The notes beneath the pieces were generated by a model, which ran no database searches, was not told the DNA's origin, and saw only the letters and a program-made list of their open reading frames with translations. A stretch of DNA of 64,000 bases from Streptomyces sp. D2-8 (lineage in GTDB: Bacteria > Actinomycetota > Actinomycetes > Streptomycetales > Streptomycetaceae), in assembly GCF_023184515.1 (NCBI RefSeq), contig NZ_JAAHBP010000009.1, positions 186,001 through 250,000 on the forward strand, written 5' to 3'. Of this stretch, positions 16,424 through 25,148 are shown piece after piece (positions within the stretch are counted from its first letter, which is position 1; the number at the start of each line of letters is the position of its first letter). Both the position numbers and the translations under genes were made by a program.

Positions 16424-16558
16424 CCGCGCGAGGGCGCGGCCCGCTCCGCGGACGACTGGCCGCGGCTCTGCACGGACCCGCGGCCGACCGCGCCGGCCGA
16501 GATCACGTCGTACACGTCCTACCTGGGGGACCGCCGGGTCACGTTGCCCGCTCGCTGA
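16424..16558 (+). pseudogene. possible C-terminal gene remnant
   Basis: After an in-frame TGA at 16421-16423 the plus strand reads 44 codons with almost only G or C at third positions, ending with residues AEITSYTSYLGDRRVTLPAR and TGA 16556-16558. It has no start codon and overlaps the end of the DUF4440 gene on the other strand. The composition looks like the tail of a deleted gene, but I recognise no family and chance is possible. Confidence 0.2.
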
Positions 16559-16913
16559 ACGGGGTCGCCTGGTGGAACCAGAGCAGCCAGCGGCCCTCCG
16601 TGCGCCGCCACAGCGAACTGCGGTGTGCGCGGCTGCCGTCGTACTCCGTGTCGTAGGTGAGGTGGACCAGGTCCGGGGCGAGCTGCACGCCTCTCAGGGC
16701 GGAGACGGCGACGGGCCGGGCGCCGGACTCGGTGGTCGCGGCCAGGGAGGCGATGATGGCGGCCCGGCTCCAGTGCCGGCCGGAGGCGCCGAACTCGTGG
16801 AAGTCGGGGTGGAGCAGCGCCCCGACCCGCTCCGGCGATCGGCGGACCTTCGGGGTGAGCAGGGCGAGTTCGCCCTCCATCGCGGACTCGACGGCCGGGT
16901 TGTGCTCAGGCAC
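16539..16913 (-). CDS. DUF4440 (NTF2-like) protein
   Basis: 124 residues. The pattern VESAMEGELALLTPKVRRSPERVGALLHPDFHEFGASGRHWSRAAIIASLA and the closing SSLWRRTEGRWLLWFHQATPF is that of small NTF2-fold DUF4440 proteins, which often act as ligand-binding or isomerase-like proteins. Its start overlaps the end of the DUF1697 gene by eight bases, so the two form an operon. Confidence 0.82.
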   Translation of the reverse strand: MPEHNPAVESAMEGELALLTPKVRRSPERVGALLHPDFHEFGASGRHWSRAAIIASLAATTESGARPVAVSALRGVQLAPDLVHLTYDTEYDGSRAHRSSLWRRTEGRWLLWFHQATPFSERAT

Positions 16914-17454
16914 CGGTCATCTCCACCAGCTTGACGACGGTGTTCCAGTTGCGGGTCGTGGCGATCACGCCCTTGTTGATGCGCGGTTTCGACAGGTGTT
17001 CGGCGAGCTTGGAACGGCCCAGGCCGTTCGGGGCGTACAGGTACAGGGCCCGGTCGGCGAGGCGGAACTCCTCGGGGAGGTAGGCGTCCTGGTCGATCTC
17101 CGCGAAGCGGTCTGCGGTGACGGGGGTGGAGAAGTAGGTGACGTGGAGCTGCTTGGCCTCCAGGTCGGCGGCCGGGAACGGGCAGGCGTCGGCGACGGCC
17201 CGCAGATAGGCGTGGTCGCGCACGATCACGTCGACGCCGAAGCCGAAGCGCTTGTCGATGGCCTGCGCGATCTCGTCGGCCAGCGACTCCTCGCTGCCGT
17301 GGCCGGCGGAGAACACGGCCTGGCCGCTCTGCAGGTAGGTGCGTACGTCGTCGTGGCCGAGGCCCGCCAGGAGGGTGCGCAGGTCGGCCATGGGGACCTT
17401 CCTGCTGCCGCCCACGTTGATTCCGCGCAGCAGGGCCGCGTATGTCGTCGTCAT
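16906..17454 (-). CDS. DUF1697 family protein
   Basis: 182 residues from ATG 17454. TYAALLRGINVGGSRKVPMADLRTLLAGLGHDDVRTYLQSGQAVF is the invariant N-terminus of DUF1697, and RALYLYAPNGLGRSKLAEHLSKP and NWNTVVKLVEM are the conserved C-terminal blocks. The function is unknown. The DUF4440 gene follows in overlap. The start is fixed by the family N-terminus, MTTTYAALLRGINV. Confidence 0.9.
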   Translation of the reverse strand: MTTTYAALLRGINVGGSRKVPMADLRTLLAGLGHDDVRTYLQSGQAVFSAGHGSEESLADEIAQAIDKRFGFGVDVIVRDHAYLRAVADACPFPAADLEAKQLHVTYFSTPVTADRFAEIDQDAYLPEEFRLADRALYLYAPNGLGRSKLAEHLSKPRINKGVIATTRNWNTVVKLVEMTGA

Positions 17455-17794
17455 CCGCTCACGATAAGGCGGCCGTCGTGCCCCGTGGGGGTGGGCACGA
17501 CGGCCGCCGCGGGCAGCTGCCCGGCACCGTAAATTACTCACCGGTCTTCGCGGGGCACAACCGTCTGCTCAGGATCCACACACCCGGGGAGCCCGAATTG
17601 TCTCGCGATAGGTGTAGGGGACCACAGTCCGTGGGGGTCCTCCCCAGTGGGGAGGGAGCTCGCTCCGTGGGGATGAGTTCCGGCCCCGCCACTTCACCGG
17701 GCAGCACGACGAGATGGCTTTATCCGGCCCATACCTTCGAAGCGGAAGGGGGCGGCAGGGGGCCGCCACCGCATCACGAGGGGGCAAGCCCGTC
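17455..17794. other. intergenic region ahead of MMPL gene
   Basis: The 340 bases between the divergent DUF1697 and MMPL genes hold several G-run/C-run hairpins around 17620-17690 (for example gggggtcctccccagtgggg) and an AT-richer patch near 17531 (gtaaattactcacc). No convincing -35/-10 pair or regulator site was identified, and no small gene was found. Confidence 0.4.
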
Positions 17795-20047
17795 ATGGGG
17801 AACGGAGACATACGGGTGCGGGGCCTCGCCGCCCGGGCCGGCGGCTGGAGCGCCCGGCACCGATGGGCTGCCGTCGGTATCTGGGTGCTGTTCGTCGTCC
17901 TGGCGATGGGGCTCGGTTCGGCAGCGGGCCGGGTCGACGTCAAGGACAGCGACCAGCTGAAGGGCGAGACGCACACCGCCGCGCGGATCATCGAGGACGC
18001 CGGGATCGACGAGCCGGCCACTGAGACCGTGCTGATCCAGGCCGAGAGCGATGACCTGAAGGCGACGGACGCCGAGTTCCGGGACGCCGTCGACGCCGTC
18101 GTGCGGGCCGTCGAGGGGACCGGCCGGACCACCGAGGTGACCTCGCCGTACGACACGAAGACGATCTCGAAGGACGGCCGCAGCGCGCTCGTGCAGTTCG
18201 ACATGCGCGGCGAGCCGGACACCGCCGGCGAGCGGGTCGAGCCGGTGCTGAAGGCCGTCGAGGGCGTCCAGCAGGAGCACGAGGCGCTGCGGATCGAGGA
18301 GATCGGCGGCGCCAGCATGATGAAGACGTTCGCCGACGCGTACGGCGACGACTTCAAGAAGGCCGAGTACTCCGCGGTGCCGGTGGCCTTCGGCATCCTG
18401 CTGATCGCGTTCGGCGCGCTGGTCGCGGCGCTGCTGCCGGTGGTGCTGGCGATCACCGCGATCATGGCGACGATGGGTCTGATGGGCGTCGTCAGCCATG
18501 TGATACCGATGAGCGATGCCGCGAACTCCGTGATGCTGCTGGTCGGTCTGGCCGTCGGCGTCGACTACTGCCTGTTCTACCTGCGCCGGGAACGCGAGGA
18601 GCGCGAGGCGGGCCGGGACGCGCAGACGGCCCTCCGGATCGCCGCCGCGACCAGCGGCCGGGCGATCGTCGTCTCGGGTGTCACGGTGTGCGTGGCGATG
18701 GCGGGCATGCTGTTCACCGGCCTCGCCGAGTTCGAGGCGATGGGCCTGGCCTCGCTGATGGTGGTGGCCGTGGCCATGGTGGGGTCCGTGACGGTGCTGC
18801 CCGCGCTGCTGTCGCTGCTGGGCGAGCGCGTAGAGAAGGGCCGCCTGCCGTTCCTGCGGCGGCGCAAGCGGAGCGGCGGGCGTCAGGACAGCCGGTTCTG
18901 GACGGCCGTGCTGCGGCGCGTCCTCGCCAAGCCGGTGGTCGCCGTCGTCGTGGCGGCCGGTGCGCTGCTGGCCATCTCGGCCCCCGCGCTCGATATGAAG
19001 ACGCAACAGCTCACCCTGGACCAGGAGTTCGGTGACTCGCTGCCCATCGTGCAGACGTACAACCGGCTCAACGACGCTTTCCCGGGCGGTTCCGAACCGG
19101 CCGAGGTGATCGTCAAGGCGCACGACATCAACGCGCCGGAGGTGAAGTCCGCGCTCGCCGACTTCCGTGACCGGGCGATCAGTTCGGGCGCTTCGCGGGG
19201 CCCGGTGGAGATCAAGCTGCACGACGCGCGGAACGTCGCGTTCGTCTACGTCCCGCTCGTCGGCGGTTCCGATCTGGACAAGGCGGAGGCGAGCCTGGAC
19301 AAGCTGCGTGAGGAGGTGCGTCCGGCCACGCTCGGCAAGGTCGACGGGGTCGAGGCGCCCATCACCGGGCAGGTCGCGGGTTCCAAGGACTTCAACGACC
19401 AGCTGGCGGGCGCGGTCGTCCCGGTGTTCGCGTTCGTCGTGGTCTTCGCCTTGGCGCTGATGCTGCTGTCGTTCCGTTCGCTGACCATCGCGGTCACGTC
19501 GATCGTGCTGAACCTGCTGTCGGTGGGCGCCGCGTACGGCATCCTCGTCGCTGTCTTCCAGCACGGCTGGGGCGCGTCCCTGGTGGGCGCGGAGGGCGTC
19601 GGCGCGATCATCACCTGGCTGCCGCTGTTCCTCTTCGTGATCCTGTTCGGCCTGTCGATGGACTACCACGTGTTCGTGGTCTCCCGGATCCGCGAGGCGC
19701 GGCTGCGGGGCCTGGCGACGAAGGAGGCGATCCGGCACGGCGTGGTCACCACGGCCGGGGTGGTCACCAGTGCCGCGGTCATCATGGTCGCCGTGTTCGC
19801 GATCTTCGGGACGCTGTCCATGCAGTCCATGAAGCAGATGGGCGTCGGCCTCGCGGCCGCGGTGCTCATCGACGCGACGATCATCCGGGGTGTACTGCTG
19901 CCGGCCGTGATGGCGCTGCTCGGCGAGCGCAACTGGTACCTGCCGAAGTGGCTGCACCGGCTGCCGGACCTCACGCACGACGAGACGCCCCAGGCGGTCA
20001 CCCGACCGGCGGCACGGGACGACGAGGGTGAGCCCCTCAAGGTCTGA
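17795..20047 (+). CDS. MMPL-family transporter (RND superfamily)
   Basis: 750 residues from ATG 17795 (gaggggg upstream). About twelve membrane segments are arranged as two repeats, each with a large external loop after the first helix. Signature stretches include LVGLAVGVDYCLFYLRREREER and, in the second half, ILFGLSMDYHVFVVSRIREARLRGLATKEAIRHGVVTTAGVV, where the GxxxD-Y motifs of the proton relay are visible. Family members export lipids, polyketides or drugs. No tailored partner is adjacent and no TetR regulator is encoded beside it. A strong terminator follows. Confidence 0.93.
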   Translation: MGNGDIRVRGLAARAGGWSARHRWAAVGIWVLFVVLAMGLGSAAGRVDVKDSDQLKGETHTAARIIEDAGIDEPATETVLIQAESDDLKATDAEFRDAVDAVVRAVEGTGRTTEVTSPYDTKTISKDGRSALVQFDMRGEPDTAGERVEPVLKAVEGVQQEHEALRIEEIGGASMMKTFADAYGDDFKKAEYSAVPVAFGILLIAFGALVAALLPVVLAITAIMATMGLMGVVSHVIPMSDAANSVMLLVGLAVGVDYCLFYLRREREEREAGRDAQTALRIAAATSGRAIVVSGVTVCVAMAGMLFTGLAEFEAMGLASLMVVAVAMVGSVTVLPALLSLLGERVEKGRLPFLRRRKRSGGRQDSRFWTAVLRRVLAKPVVAVVVAAGALLAISAPALDMKTQQLTLDQEFGDSLPIVQTYNRLNDAFPGGSEPAEVIVKAHDINAPEVKSALADFRDRAISSGASRGPVEIKLHDARNVAFVYVPLVGGSDLDKAEASLDKLREEVRPATLGKVDGVEAPITGQVAGSKDFNDQLAGAVVPVFAFVVVFALALMLLSFRSLTIAVTSIVLNLLSVGAAYGILVAVFQHGWGASLVGAEGVGAIITWLPLFLFVILFGLSMDYHVFVVSRIREARLRGLATKEAIRHGVVTTAGVVTSAAVIMVAVFAIFGTLSMQSMKQMGVGLAAAVLIDATIIRGVLLPAVMALLGERNWYLPKWLHRLPDLTHDETPQAVTRPAARDDEGEPLKV

Positions 20048-20064
20048 TCGCCGCGGTGGTGCGC

Positions 20065-20100
20065 AGGGCCTGTTGGTTGCCGAAGCAACCAACAGGCCCT
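20065..20100. terminator. strong bidirectional hairpin terminator
   Basis: agggcctgttggttgc (20065-20080) pairs perfectly with gcaaccaacaggccct (20085-20100) around a cgaa tetraloop. It lies between the convergent MMPL gene and the small gene ending at 20115, so it can end both transcripts. Confidence 0.85.
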
Positions 20101-20114
20101 TCCGTGCGCTCGCG

Positions 20115-20432
20115 TCAGGTCAGCCGGCGCACCTGGAGCACCCGCTCGTCGCAGCGCACGATCTCCAGCTCGCGGTCCGGGCGGGTGCCGCCGACGGTGA
20201 GCGCGATGTGACGGTCCGACAGGAGCCGCCAGCGACCGGGTACGGCGCCGGGGGCGTCACCGCGCCCCAGCGGGTGGTCGACGAAGGTGCCGTCGGGCAC
20301 GAACTCCATGCCGCGGCGCCCGCGCGCGGGCGGGAAGGGGAAGTCGTCCGGCCGGTAGACCCGCACGTCCTCGTGGTCCTCCTCGTAGGAGTGGAGCCAC
20401 GAGCGGAACAGGTCCGGCGGGGGCTCTCGCAT
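20115..20432 (-). CDS. small hypothetical protein
   Basis: 105 residues from ATG 20432, chosen because gaggtgg precedes it at a normal distance. The sequence begins MREPPPDLFRSWLHSYEED and contains VRVYRPDDFPFPPARGRRGMEFVPDG and WRLLSDRHIALTVGG, resembling small lipocalin-like actinobacterial proteins in which a bound ligand is suspected. I recognise no named family and assign no function. It shares its upstream region with the M43 protease gene. Confidence 0.6.
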   Translation of the reverse strand: MREPPPDLFRSWLHSYEEDHEDVRVYRPDDFPFPPARGRRGMEFVPDGTFVDHPLGRGDAPGAVPGRWRLLSDRHIALTVGGTRPDRELEIVRCDERVLQVRRLT

Positions 20433-20466
20433 GACCGGCCACCTCACTCGTCCGACACCGTCCACA

Positions 20467-20496
20467 TTGCCGCTCTTATGCCGAAGTGCCTAGAAT
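20467..20496 (+). promoter_or_regulatory. candidate promoter of the M43 protease gene
   Basis: ttgccg (20467-20472) and tagaat (20491-20496) are separated by 18 bases, in an AT-rich island unusual for this DNA. Transcription would begin near 20503, giving a leader of about 130 bases to ATG 20632. Confidence 0.45.
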
Positions 20497-20631
20497 TATC
20501 AGTGTATGGGTTCGGAGGGAACGGGCAACCGACCGCTCCGCCCGGCGTCGCCCGGCCCTCGCGGCGCGTGTCAGACGCGCAGTTCCGCAGCCGCGTGCGC
20601 GGCACACCCCAGCTCCCCCAAGGGGGAAGCC

Positions 20632-21582
20632 ATGTCCGATGCGCAGGCATTCCATCGCGCCACCTCGCCCGACTACAGCCGCTGGTGCGGCGCCATGGAG
20701 GTGCACCGCAGACTCCTCACCCTGAACCCGGAGTACGCCGAGAACCGGGCCCTGATCGAGAACACCGCGTTCGCCTACGAGTCGATGGATCAGGTCACCG
20801 CCCGGCAGGGCCTGATCGACATCCCCGTCGTCGTGCACGTCGTGCACAGCACCCCCGAGCAAGACGTGAGCGACGCCCAGATCCACAGTCAGATCGACGT
20901 CCTCAACCAGGACTTCCGCGCGAGCAACCCGGACGTGAGCAAGGTGCCCGCGATCTGGCAGGACCTGGTGGCCGACGCACGCCTGCAGTTCCACCTCGCC
21001 CGGACCGACCCGCTGGGCCGCCCCACGGACGGCATCACACGGACCCGGAGCGCGAACGCCGACTGGGACACCGACGACCTGGTCAAGTTCAGCCTGAGCG
21101 GGGGCCAGGACGCCTGGCCCGCGGACGTCTACCTGAATCTCTGGGTCTGCCGGCTGCGCCGCGGGCTGCTGGGCTACGCCCAGTTCCCGGGCGGCGCCGC
21201 CTCCACGGACGGCGTGGTCGTCACGCACACCGCCCTCGGGACCACCGGCACCGCCACGGCACCGTTCGACGGCGGCCGCACGGCCGTGCACGAGATCGGG
21301 CACTGGCTGAACCTGCGGCACATCTGGGGCGACGACGACGAGGGGTGCAGCGGCAGCGACTTCGTGGCGGACACCCCCAACCAGGCCGGGGCGAACACCG
21401 GTTCACCCCGCTTCCCCCATGTGACGTGCAGCAACGGACCGGACGGCGACATGTTCATGAACTACATGGACTACACCGACGACGCCGCGATGTTCATGTT
21501 CACCAAGGGCCAGTCGGCACGCATGGACGCCACGCTCGACAACGCCCGCCTGACCCTCACCCGCCAGGCCGTCGCGGTGTGA
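20632..21582 (+). CDS. M43-family zinc metalloprotease
   Basis: 316 residues. The catalytic motif is HEIGHWLNLRHIWGD, the extended HExxHxxxxxH/D form of metzincins, and NYMDYTDD supplies the Met-turn downstream, together typical of the pappalysin/cytophagalysin (M43) family. IPVVVHVVHS and VLNQDFRASNPD are further family blocks. ATG 20632 has aagggggaag just before it; an earlier ATG at 20506 lies right at the predicted transcription start and would add 42 poorly conserved-looking residues. No signal peptide is obvious from 20632, although proteases of this family usually act outside the cell. Confidence 0.85.
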   Translation: MSDAQAFHRATSPDYSRWCGAMEVHRRLLTLNPEYAENRALIENTAFAYESMDQVTARQGLIDIPVVVHVVHSTPEQDVSDAQIHSQIDVLNQDFRASNPDVSKVPAIWQDLVADARLQFHLARTDPLGRPTDGITRTRSANADWDTDDLVKFSLSGGQDAWPADVYLNLWVCRLRRGLLGYAQFPGGAASTDGVVVTHTALGTTGTATAPFDGGRTAVHEIGHWLNLRHIWGDDDEGCSGSDFVADTPNQAGANTGSPRFPHVTCSNGPDGDMFMNYMDYTDDAAMFMFTKGQSARMDATLDNARLTLTRQAVAV

Positions 21583-21596
21583 CGACGGCCTGACCA

Positions 21597-21791
21597 GTGC
21601 CCCGGCAGGCAACGTTCGGCCCGTCGCGACGCCCGGCACGCTCCCCCAAGCTCTTCGAGCGGGGGGGGGACCCCCACTCGCCGCACCGGCCGAAAGCCCA
21701 AGTACGTCCAGTACGAGGACTTCCGGCCGGCACGCCGAGAGCACGCACCGGACGCCGCTCCTTGACGGGCCAACGTTGCCCGCCGGAGCAC
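21597..21791. mobile_element. MITE-like repeat with long terminal inverted repeats
   Basis: The left end 21597-21625 (starting gtgccccggcaggcaacgtt) and the right end 21764-21791 (complement starting gtgctccggcgggcaacgtt) match at 26 of 28 positions with one extra base. Inside are a C-run/G-run hairpin at about 21641-21668 and a stretch containing aagtacgtccagtacgagga. From memory this inner sequence recurs in intergenic regions of many Streptomyces genomes. The element encodes nothing and ends at the stop codon of the glycosyltransferase. Confidence 0.6.
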
Positions 21792-21805
21792 TAGCTCCGG
21801 CGGGC
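21778..21805 (-). terminator. hairpin at the end of the glycosyltransferase gene
   Basis: A 12-bp perfect stem, gcccgccggagc (21778-21789) and gctccggcgggc (21794-21805), with a 4-base loop overlaps the stop codon of the minus-strand gene. It is formed jointly by the coding end and the repeat element end. Confidence 0.55.
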
Positions 21806-22993
21806 GGTCAGTTCGGCCTCGATGAGGTCGGCCGCGCGCCTGGTGCCGCCCTCCTGGGCCGTCTCCGCCTGCAGTTCCTTCAGACGCCGGGCGACCTCCG
21901 GATCTCCGACCAGGGCGAGGGCCGCGGCGCGCAGGGTCTCGGCGGTCGCCTCCTGCGTGGGGACGCGGCGGGCGACGCCGAGGCCCTGGAGCATCTCCGC
22001 GTTGCCGAACTGGTCCACGGCCTGCGGTACGGCGATCATCGGCGTCGCGGTGGCCAGGCCCTCCTGGCTGCCGCCGGCGCCGGCGTGCGTGACGAACAGG
22101 TCGGCCTGCTTCAGGATGGCCAACTGCGGCACCCAGGAGTGCACCTCCACGTTCGCCGGGACGTCCGCGAACTCGGCCCGGTCGACGTGCTTGCCGACCG
22201 AGAGCACCAGATGCCAGCCGGGCAGGTCGCCGAACGCCTTGACACACTCCCGGTAGAAGCCGGACTGCTTGGTGAAGGCGGACCCGAGGGACACGAGCAC
22301 GACCTTCTCGGCATCGGCCGGGCGCTGCCAGCCGCCCTCGGCGGTGCGGTCGCCCTGGCAGGCGCCGACGAAGGAGTACACGCGCTCGTCGACACGGTCC
22401 GCGTTCGGCTGGAGCGCCTTCGGGAGCAGGACGATCGAGCGGTCGGGCCGGCCCCCGAAGTCGTCGGGGTGCTGTGTGATCCCGTTCTCCTCGAGCCAGG
22501 CATGGAAGCGGGCGTAGTAGGCACGGCCCCGTTCGGTCTTCTTCGGCTCCTCCCACAGGGGCCGGGCCACCTCCTCCTCGTACCCCTCCCAGACGACCAT
22601 GGCCGGCGAGAGGGAGACCGCGGGGACGCCCCAGCGGTGGGCCAGGACCCGGCCCGGGTAGGAGGCGATGTCGTGCAGGACGAGGTCCGGCTCGTCACCC
22701 TCGTACGCCTCGATCAGCTGCGGGAGGGCCTGGATCGCGTCGGCGAGGAACGGCTCCACGTTGTCCAGCAGTGTGCTCCCCCACGCTTCCGGGTCGTCGT
22801 CGGGCGAGGGCAGCGTGGAGTTCCAGGGCTTCGCCTCGGCGCCGGTGTCCGCGACCTTGTCCGCGAAGACGGGCGGGATCGCGTAGGTCACCCGGTGGCC
22901 GCGCGCCACGAGCTCGCGGATCACCTCCAGACTCGGGTTCACGTGGCCGTGGGCGGCGATGGAGAACATGGCGATGTGGGCGCGACTGGTCAT
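21791..22993 (-). CDS. mgt: OleD/Mgt-type macrolide glycosyltransferase
   Basis: 400 residues, GT1 family, very close to OleD of Streptomyces antibioticus through the whole length: [19 protein letters not shown] with the catalytic histidine at residue 15, [38 protein letters not shown] and the nucleotide-sugar site [30 protein letters not shown]. Such enzymes glucosylate macrolides (and many phenols) with UDP-glucose and inactivate them, so this is probably a resistance gene acting in the cytoplasm. ATG 22993 has no ribosome-binding site and lies six bases after a -10 sequence, so the message may be leaderless. No macrolide cluster is in the window. Confidence 0.93.
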   Translation of the reverse strand: MTSRAHIAMFSIAAHGHVNPSLEVIRELVARGHRVTYAIPPVFADKVADTGAEAKPWNSTLPSPDDDPEAWGSTLLDNVEPFLADAIQALPQLIEAYEGDEPDLVLHDIASYPGRVLAHRWGVPAVSLSPAMVVWEGYEEEVARPLWEEPKKTERGRAYYARFHAWLEENGITQHPDDFGGRPDRSIVLLPKALQPNADRVDERVYSFVGACQGDRTAEGGWQRPADAEKVVLVSLGSAFTKQSGFYRECVKAFGDLPGWHLVLSVGKHVDRAEFADVPANVEVHSWVPQLAILKQADLFVTHAGAGGSQEGLATATPMIAVPQAVDQFGNAEMLQGLGVARRVPTQEATAETLRAAALALVGDPEVARRLKELQAETAQEGGTRRAADLIEAELTARRS

Positions 22994-22999
22994 GCGCCG

Positions 23000-23029
23000 A
23001 CCGTACGCGAGACGATACGTCTCGTGCAA
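23000..23029 (-). promoter_or_regulatory. promoter with overlapping palindrome for mgt
   Basis: On the minus strand ttgcac (23029-23024), an 18-base spacer and tacggt (23005-23000) make a normal vegetative promoter. A 7-bp perfect inverted repeat, cgagacg-ata-cgtctcg at 23008-23024, fills the space between the boxes, as operators of TetR- or MarR-type repressors do. Confidence 0.55.
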
Positions 23030-23040
23030 CATGAATTCCG

Positions 23041-24315
23041 TCAGCGCTGATAGCGCGCCAGCACCAGGTTTCCGTCATCCTCCAGACGGGCTCTCAGCTC
23101 CCGGAGGCCGATCGCCCCGCTGTAGTACTCCTGGAACGCGGGGGTGGCGACCTTGTCCTTCCACTCCGGGTAGCCGCGGACGGACTGGGCCGGGGCCGGG
23201 CGCAGGTGCTCGGCGAGGGCCGTGCCGGTGGCCCAGCCGTCCTTCGTCCGGTGCAGGGCGGGGTCCTTCAGGGCCTGGCTGCCGGTGGGCAGCATCCAGT
23301 CGCCGAGGGCGAGCCGGACCATGTTCGCCGGCCTGAGAAGGAAGTCGAGGAACTCCGCGGCCTCCTTCTTGTGCGGGCTGTCCTCGGCGATGGAGAGGGT
23401 CTGCGGGCTGACGCCCTGGGTGAGTCCGCCGGCGCCCGCCGGGGCGGGCAGAACCTGCCAGTCGAAGCCCTTCGGGGCCTGCTGGACGATCTGCTGACGG
23501 TAGGAGAAGCCGAGCGGGACCATCGCGTACCTGCCTGCGAAGAAGCCGGGCAGCGTGTCGGAGCCGCCGCTGCCGAGGGTCGTGGGCGAGGCGCTGCGGT
23601 CGGTGTTCGCCTGGCCGTGGACGGTGCGCGGCACCACCTGGTCGGCCGCCTCGAACCGGACCGTCACCTTGCCGTCCGGCCCCCGGTGGAAGAGCCGTCC
23701 ACCCGCCGACAGCGAGAGGTTGAGCGTGGCGGAGACGGGTTCCTTCAGCGGCCAGGCGACGCCGTACTTCCCCCGGCCGCTGAGGCGCTCGGTGATCCGG
23801 CGGAACTCGGCCCAGCTCCACGGCTTCTCCGGCGTCGGGATCCGTGTGCCGGACTGTCGGAGCCACTTCGCGTTGGCGATCAGCACGCGCGGTTCCTGGA
23901 GGAACGGCACCCCGTAGAGGCCGTCCCCGAAGGCGGTCGTCTCCCAACTGCGCCGCGGGATGTCCGACTTCAGCCTCGCGGACAGCAGGCCGGTGAGATC
24001 GGCCAGGTAGCCGCCGTAGGCGAAGTCCGCCAGATCGTCGGAGGCGTCGTGGATGATGTCGGGCGCCTCGCCGCCCTCGAAGGCGGTGAGGAGCTGGTCG
24101 TGGACGCTGTCCCAGCTGCCCTGGACGTACTCGACCCGGACATCCGGGTGGGTGGCGTTCCACTCCTTCACCAGCGCCCTGTTGGCCTCGACGGACTCCT
24201 CCTGCCAGGCCAGGGACTGGAAGCGCAGGGTGATCCGGCCGTCGTCGCGGGTGCCGCCGGAGGAGCAGCCGGCGAGCAGCAGCAGGAGGACCAGGGCCAG
24301 CAGACGGGTGCGCAT
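23041..24315 (-). CDS. sugar ABC transporter substrate-binding lipoprotein (CUT1)
   Basis: 424 residues from ATG 24315, which overlaps the upstream permease stop (ATGA). The signal peptide [21 protein letters not shown] ends in a lipobox. The mature protein is of the family-1 extracellular solute-binding type: [60 protein letters not shown], then [16 protein letters not shown] and the closing helices. It would bind an oligosaccharide. It is the last gene of the three-gene operon, not the first as is more common. Confidence 0.9.
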   Translation of the reverse strand: MRTRLLALVLLLLLAGCSSGGTRDDGRITLRFQSLAWQEESVEANRALVKEWNATHPDVRVEYVQGSWDSVHDQLLTAFEGGEAPDIIHDASDDLADFAYGGYLADLTGLLSARLKSDIPRRSWETTAFGDGLYGVPFLQEPRVLIANAKWLRQSGTRIPTPEKPWSWAEFRRITERLSGRGKYGVAWPLKEPVSATLNLSLSAGGRLFHRGPDGKVTVRFEAADQVVPRTVHGQANTDRSASPTTLGSGGSDTLPGFFAGRYAMVPLGFSYRQQIVQQAPKGFDWQVLPAPAGAGGLTQGVSPQTLSIAEDSPHKKEAAEFLDFLLRPANMVRLALGDWMLPTGSQALKDPALHRTKDGWATGTALAEHLRPAPAQSVRGYPEWKDKVATPAFQEYYSGAIGLRELRARLEDDGNLVLARYQR

Positions 24316-25148
24316 CAGCTCTTCACCGCCCCGGTGAGCATGCCGCCCGTGATCCGCCGCTGGATGACCGCGAAGACGACCAGCGAGGGCAGGGTCGCGA
24401 GGAACGCGGCCGCGGCGAGCGGACCGAGGTCGGCGACGCCCTCGGCGCCGATGAAGTGGGTGAGGACCACGGGAAGCGTCTGTTTCTCCGGTGTCTTGAG
24501 GAGGACGAGCGCGAAGAAGAACTCGTTCCACGCGGTGATGAACGCGAACAGCGCGGTCGCCACGATGCCCGGCGCGAGCAGCGGCGCGGTCACCGACACC
24601 AGCGTCCGCACCCGGCCCGCCCCGTCGACCGCCGCCGCCTCCTCCAGCTCGGGCGGCACGGCCCGTACGTACCCGGCGAGCATCCACAGCGCGAAGGGCA
24701 GCGCCCACACCACGTACACCAGCACCAGCCCCGGCACGGAGTTGATCAGGCGGAGGTTCTTCAGCGCGAGGAACAGCGGGATGATCAGCAGGACGAACGG
24801 GAACGCCTGGCTGACCACCACCCAGCCCGTCACCGCCTTCGCGAGCCGGGTGCGGCGCCGGGCGACGACGTAGGCCATCGGTGTCGCGATCAGGACGGCG
24901 ACGACGGCCGCCGCGAGTGCGGCGAGCAGGGAGTTGAGGGCGGCGTGCAGCAGCGGCTGTTCGTCGAAGGCCTGCCGGAAGTTGTCGAGGGTGGGGTCCT
25001 CGGGGATCCACCTCGGGTGCAGGCTGCCGAGCTCGCGCGGCGGCTTGAACGCGGTGGAGACCAGCCAGAGGAACGGGAAGGCGAGGAAGACGAGGTACGC
25101 GAGCAGCGCGGTGTACTGGCCGACGCGGGCCGGGCGGCCGTTCCTCAC
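24315..25148 (-). CDS. CUT1 sugar ABC transporter permease (MalG-type)
   Basis: 277 residues from GTG 25148 with a strong ggggagg site. Six membrane spans; the ATPase-contact loop is VPPELEEAAAVDGAGRVRTLVSVTAPLLAPGI. WNEFFFALVLL is typical of MalG-like permeases. The GTG overlaps the stop of the partner permease (GTGA) and its own stop overlaps the binding-protein start, so translation is coupled through the operon. Confidence 0.92.
   Translation of the reverse strand: MRNGRPARVGQYTALLAYLVFLAFPFLWLVSTAFKPPRELGSLHPRWIPEDPTLDNFRQAFDEQPLLHAALNSLLAALAAAVVAVLIATPMAYVVARRRTRLAKAVTGWVVVSQAFPFVLLIIPLFLALKNLRLINSVPGLVLVYVVWALPFALWMLAGYVRAVPPELEEAAAVDGAGRVRTLVSVTAPLLAPGIVATALFAFITAWNEFFFALVLLKTPEKQTLPVVLTHFIGAEGVADLGPLAAAAFLATLPSLVVFAVIQRRITGGMLTGAVKS

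Noticed and set aside
17620-17690. G-run and C-run repeats that might be a CRISPR-like array
   Set aside because: Repeats are short, irregular and without uniform spacers; no cas gene is near.
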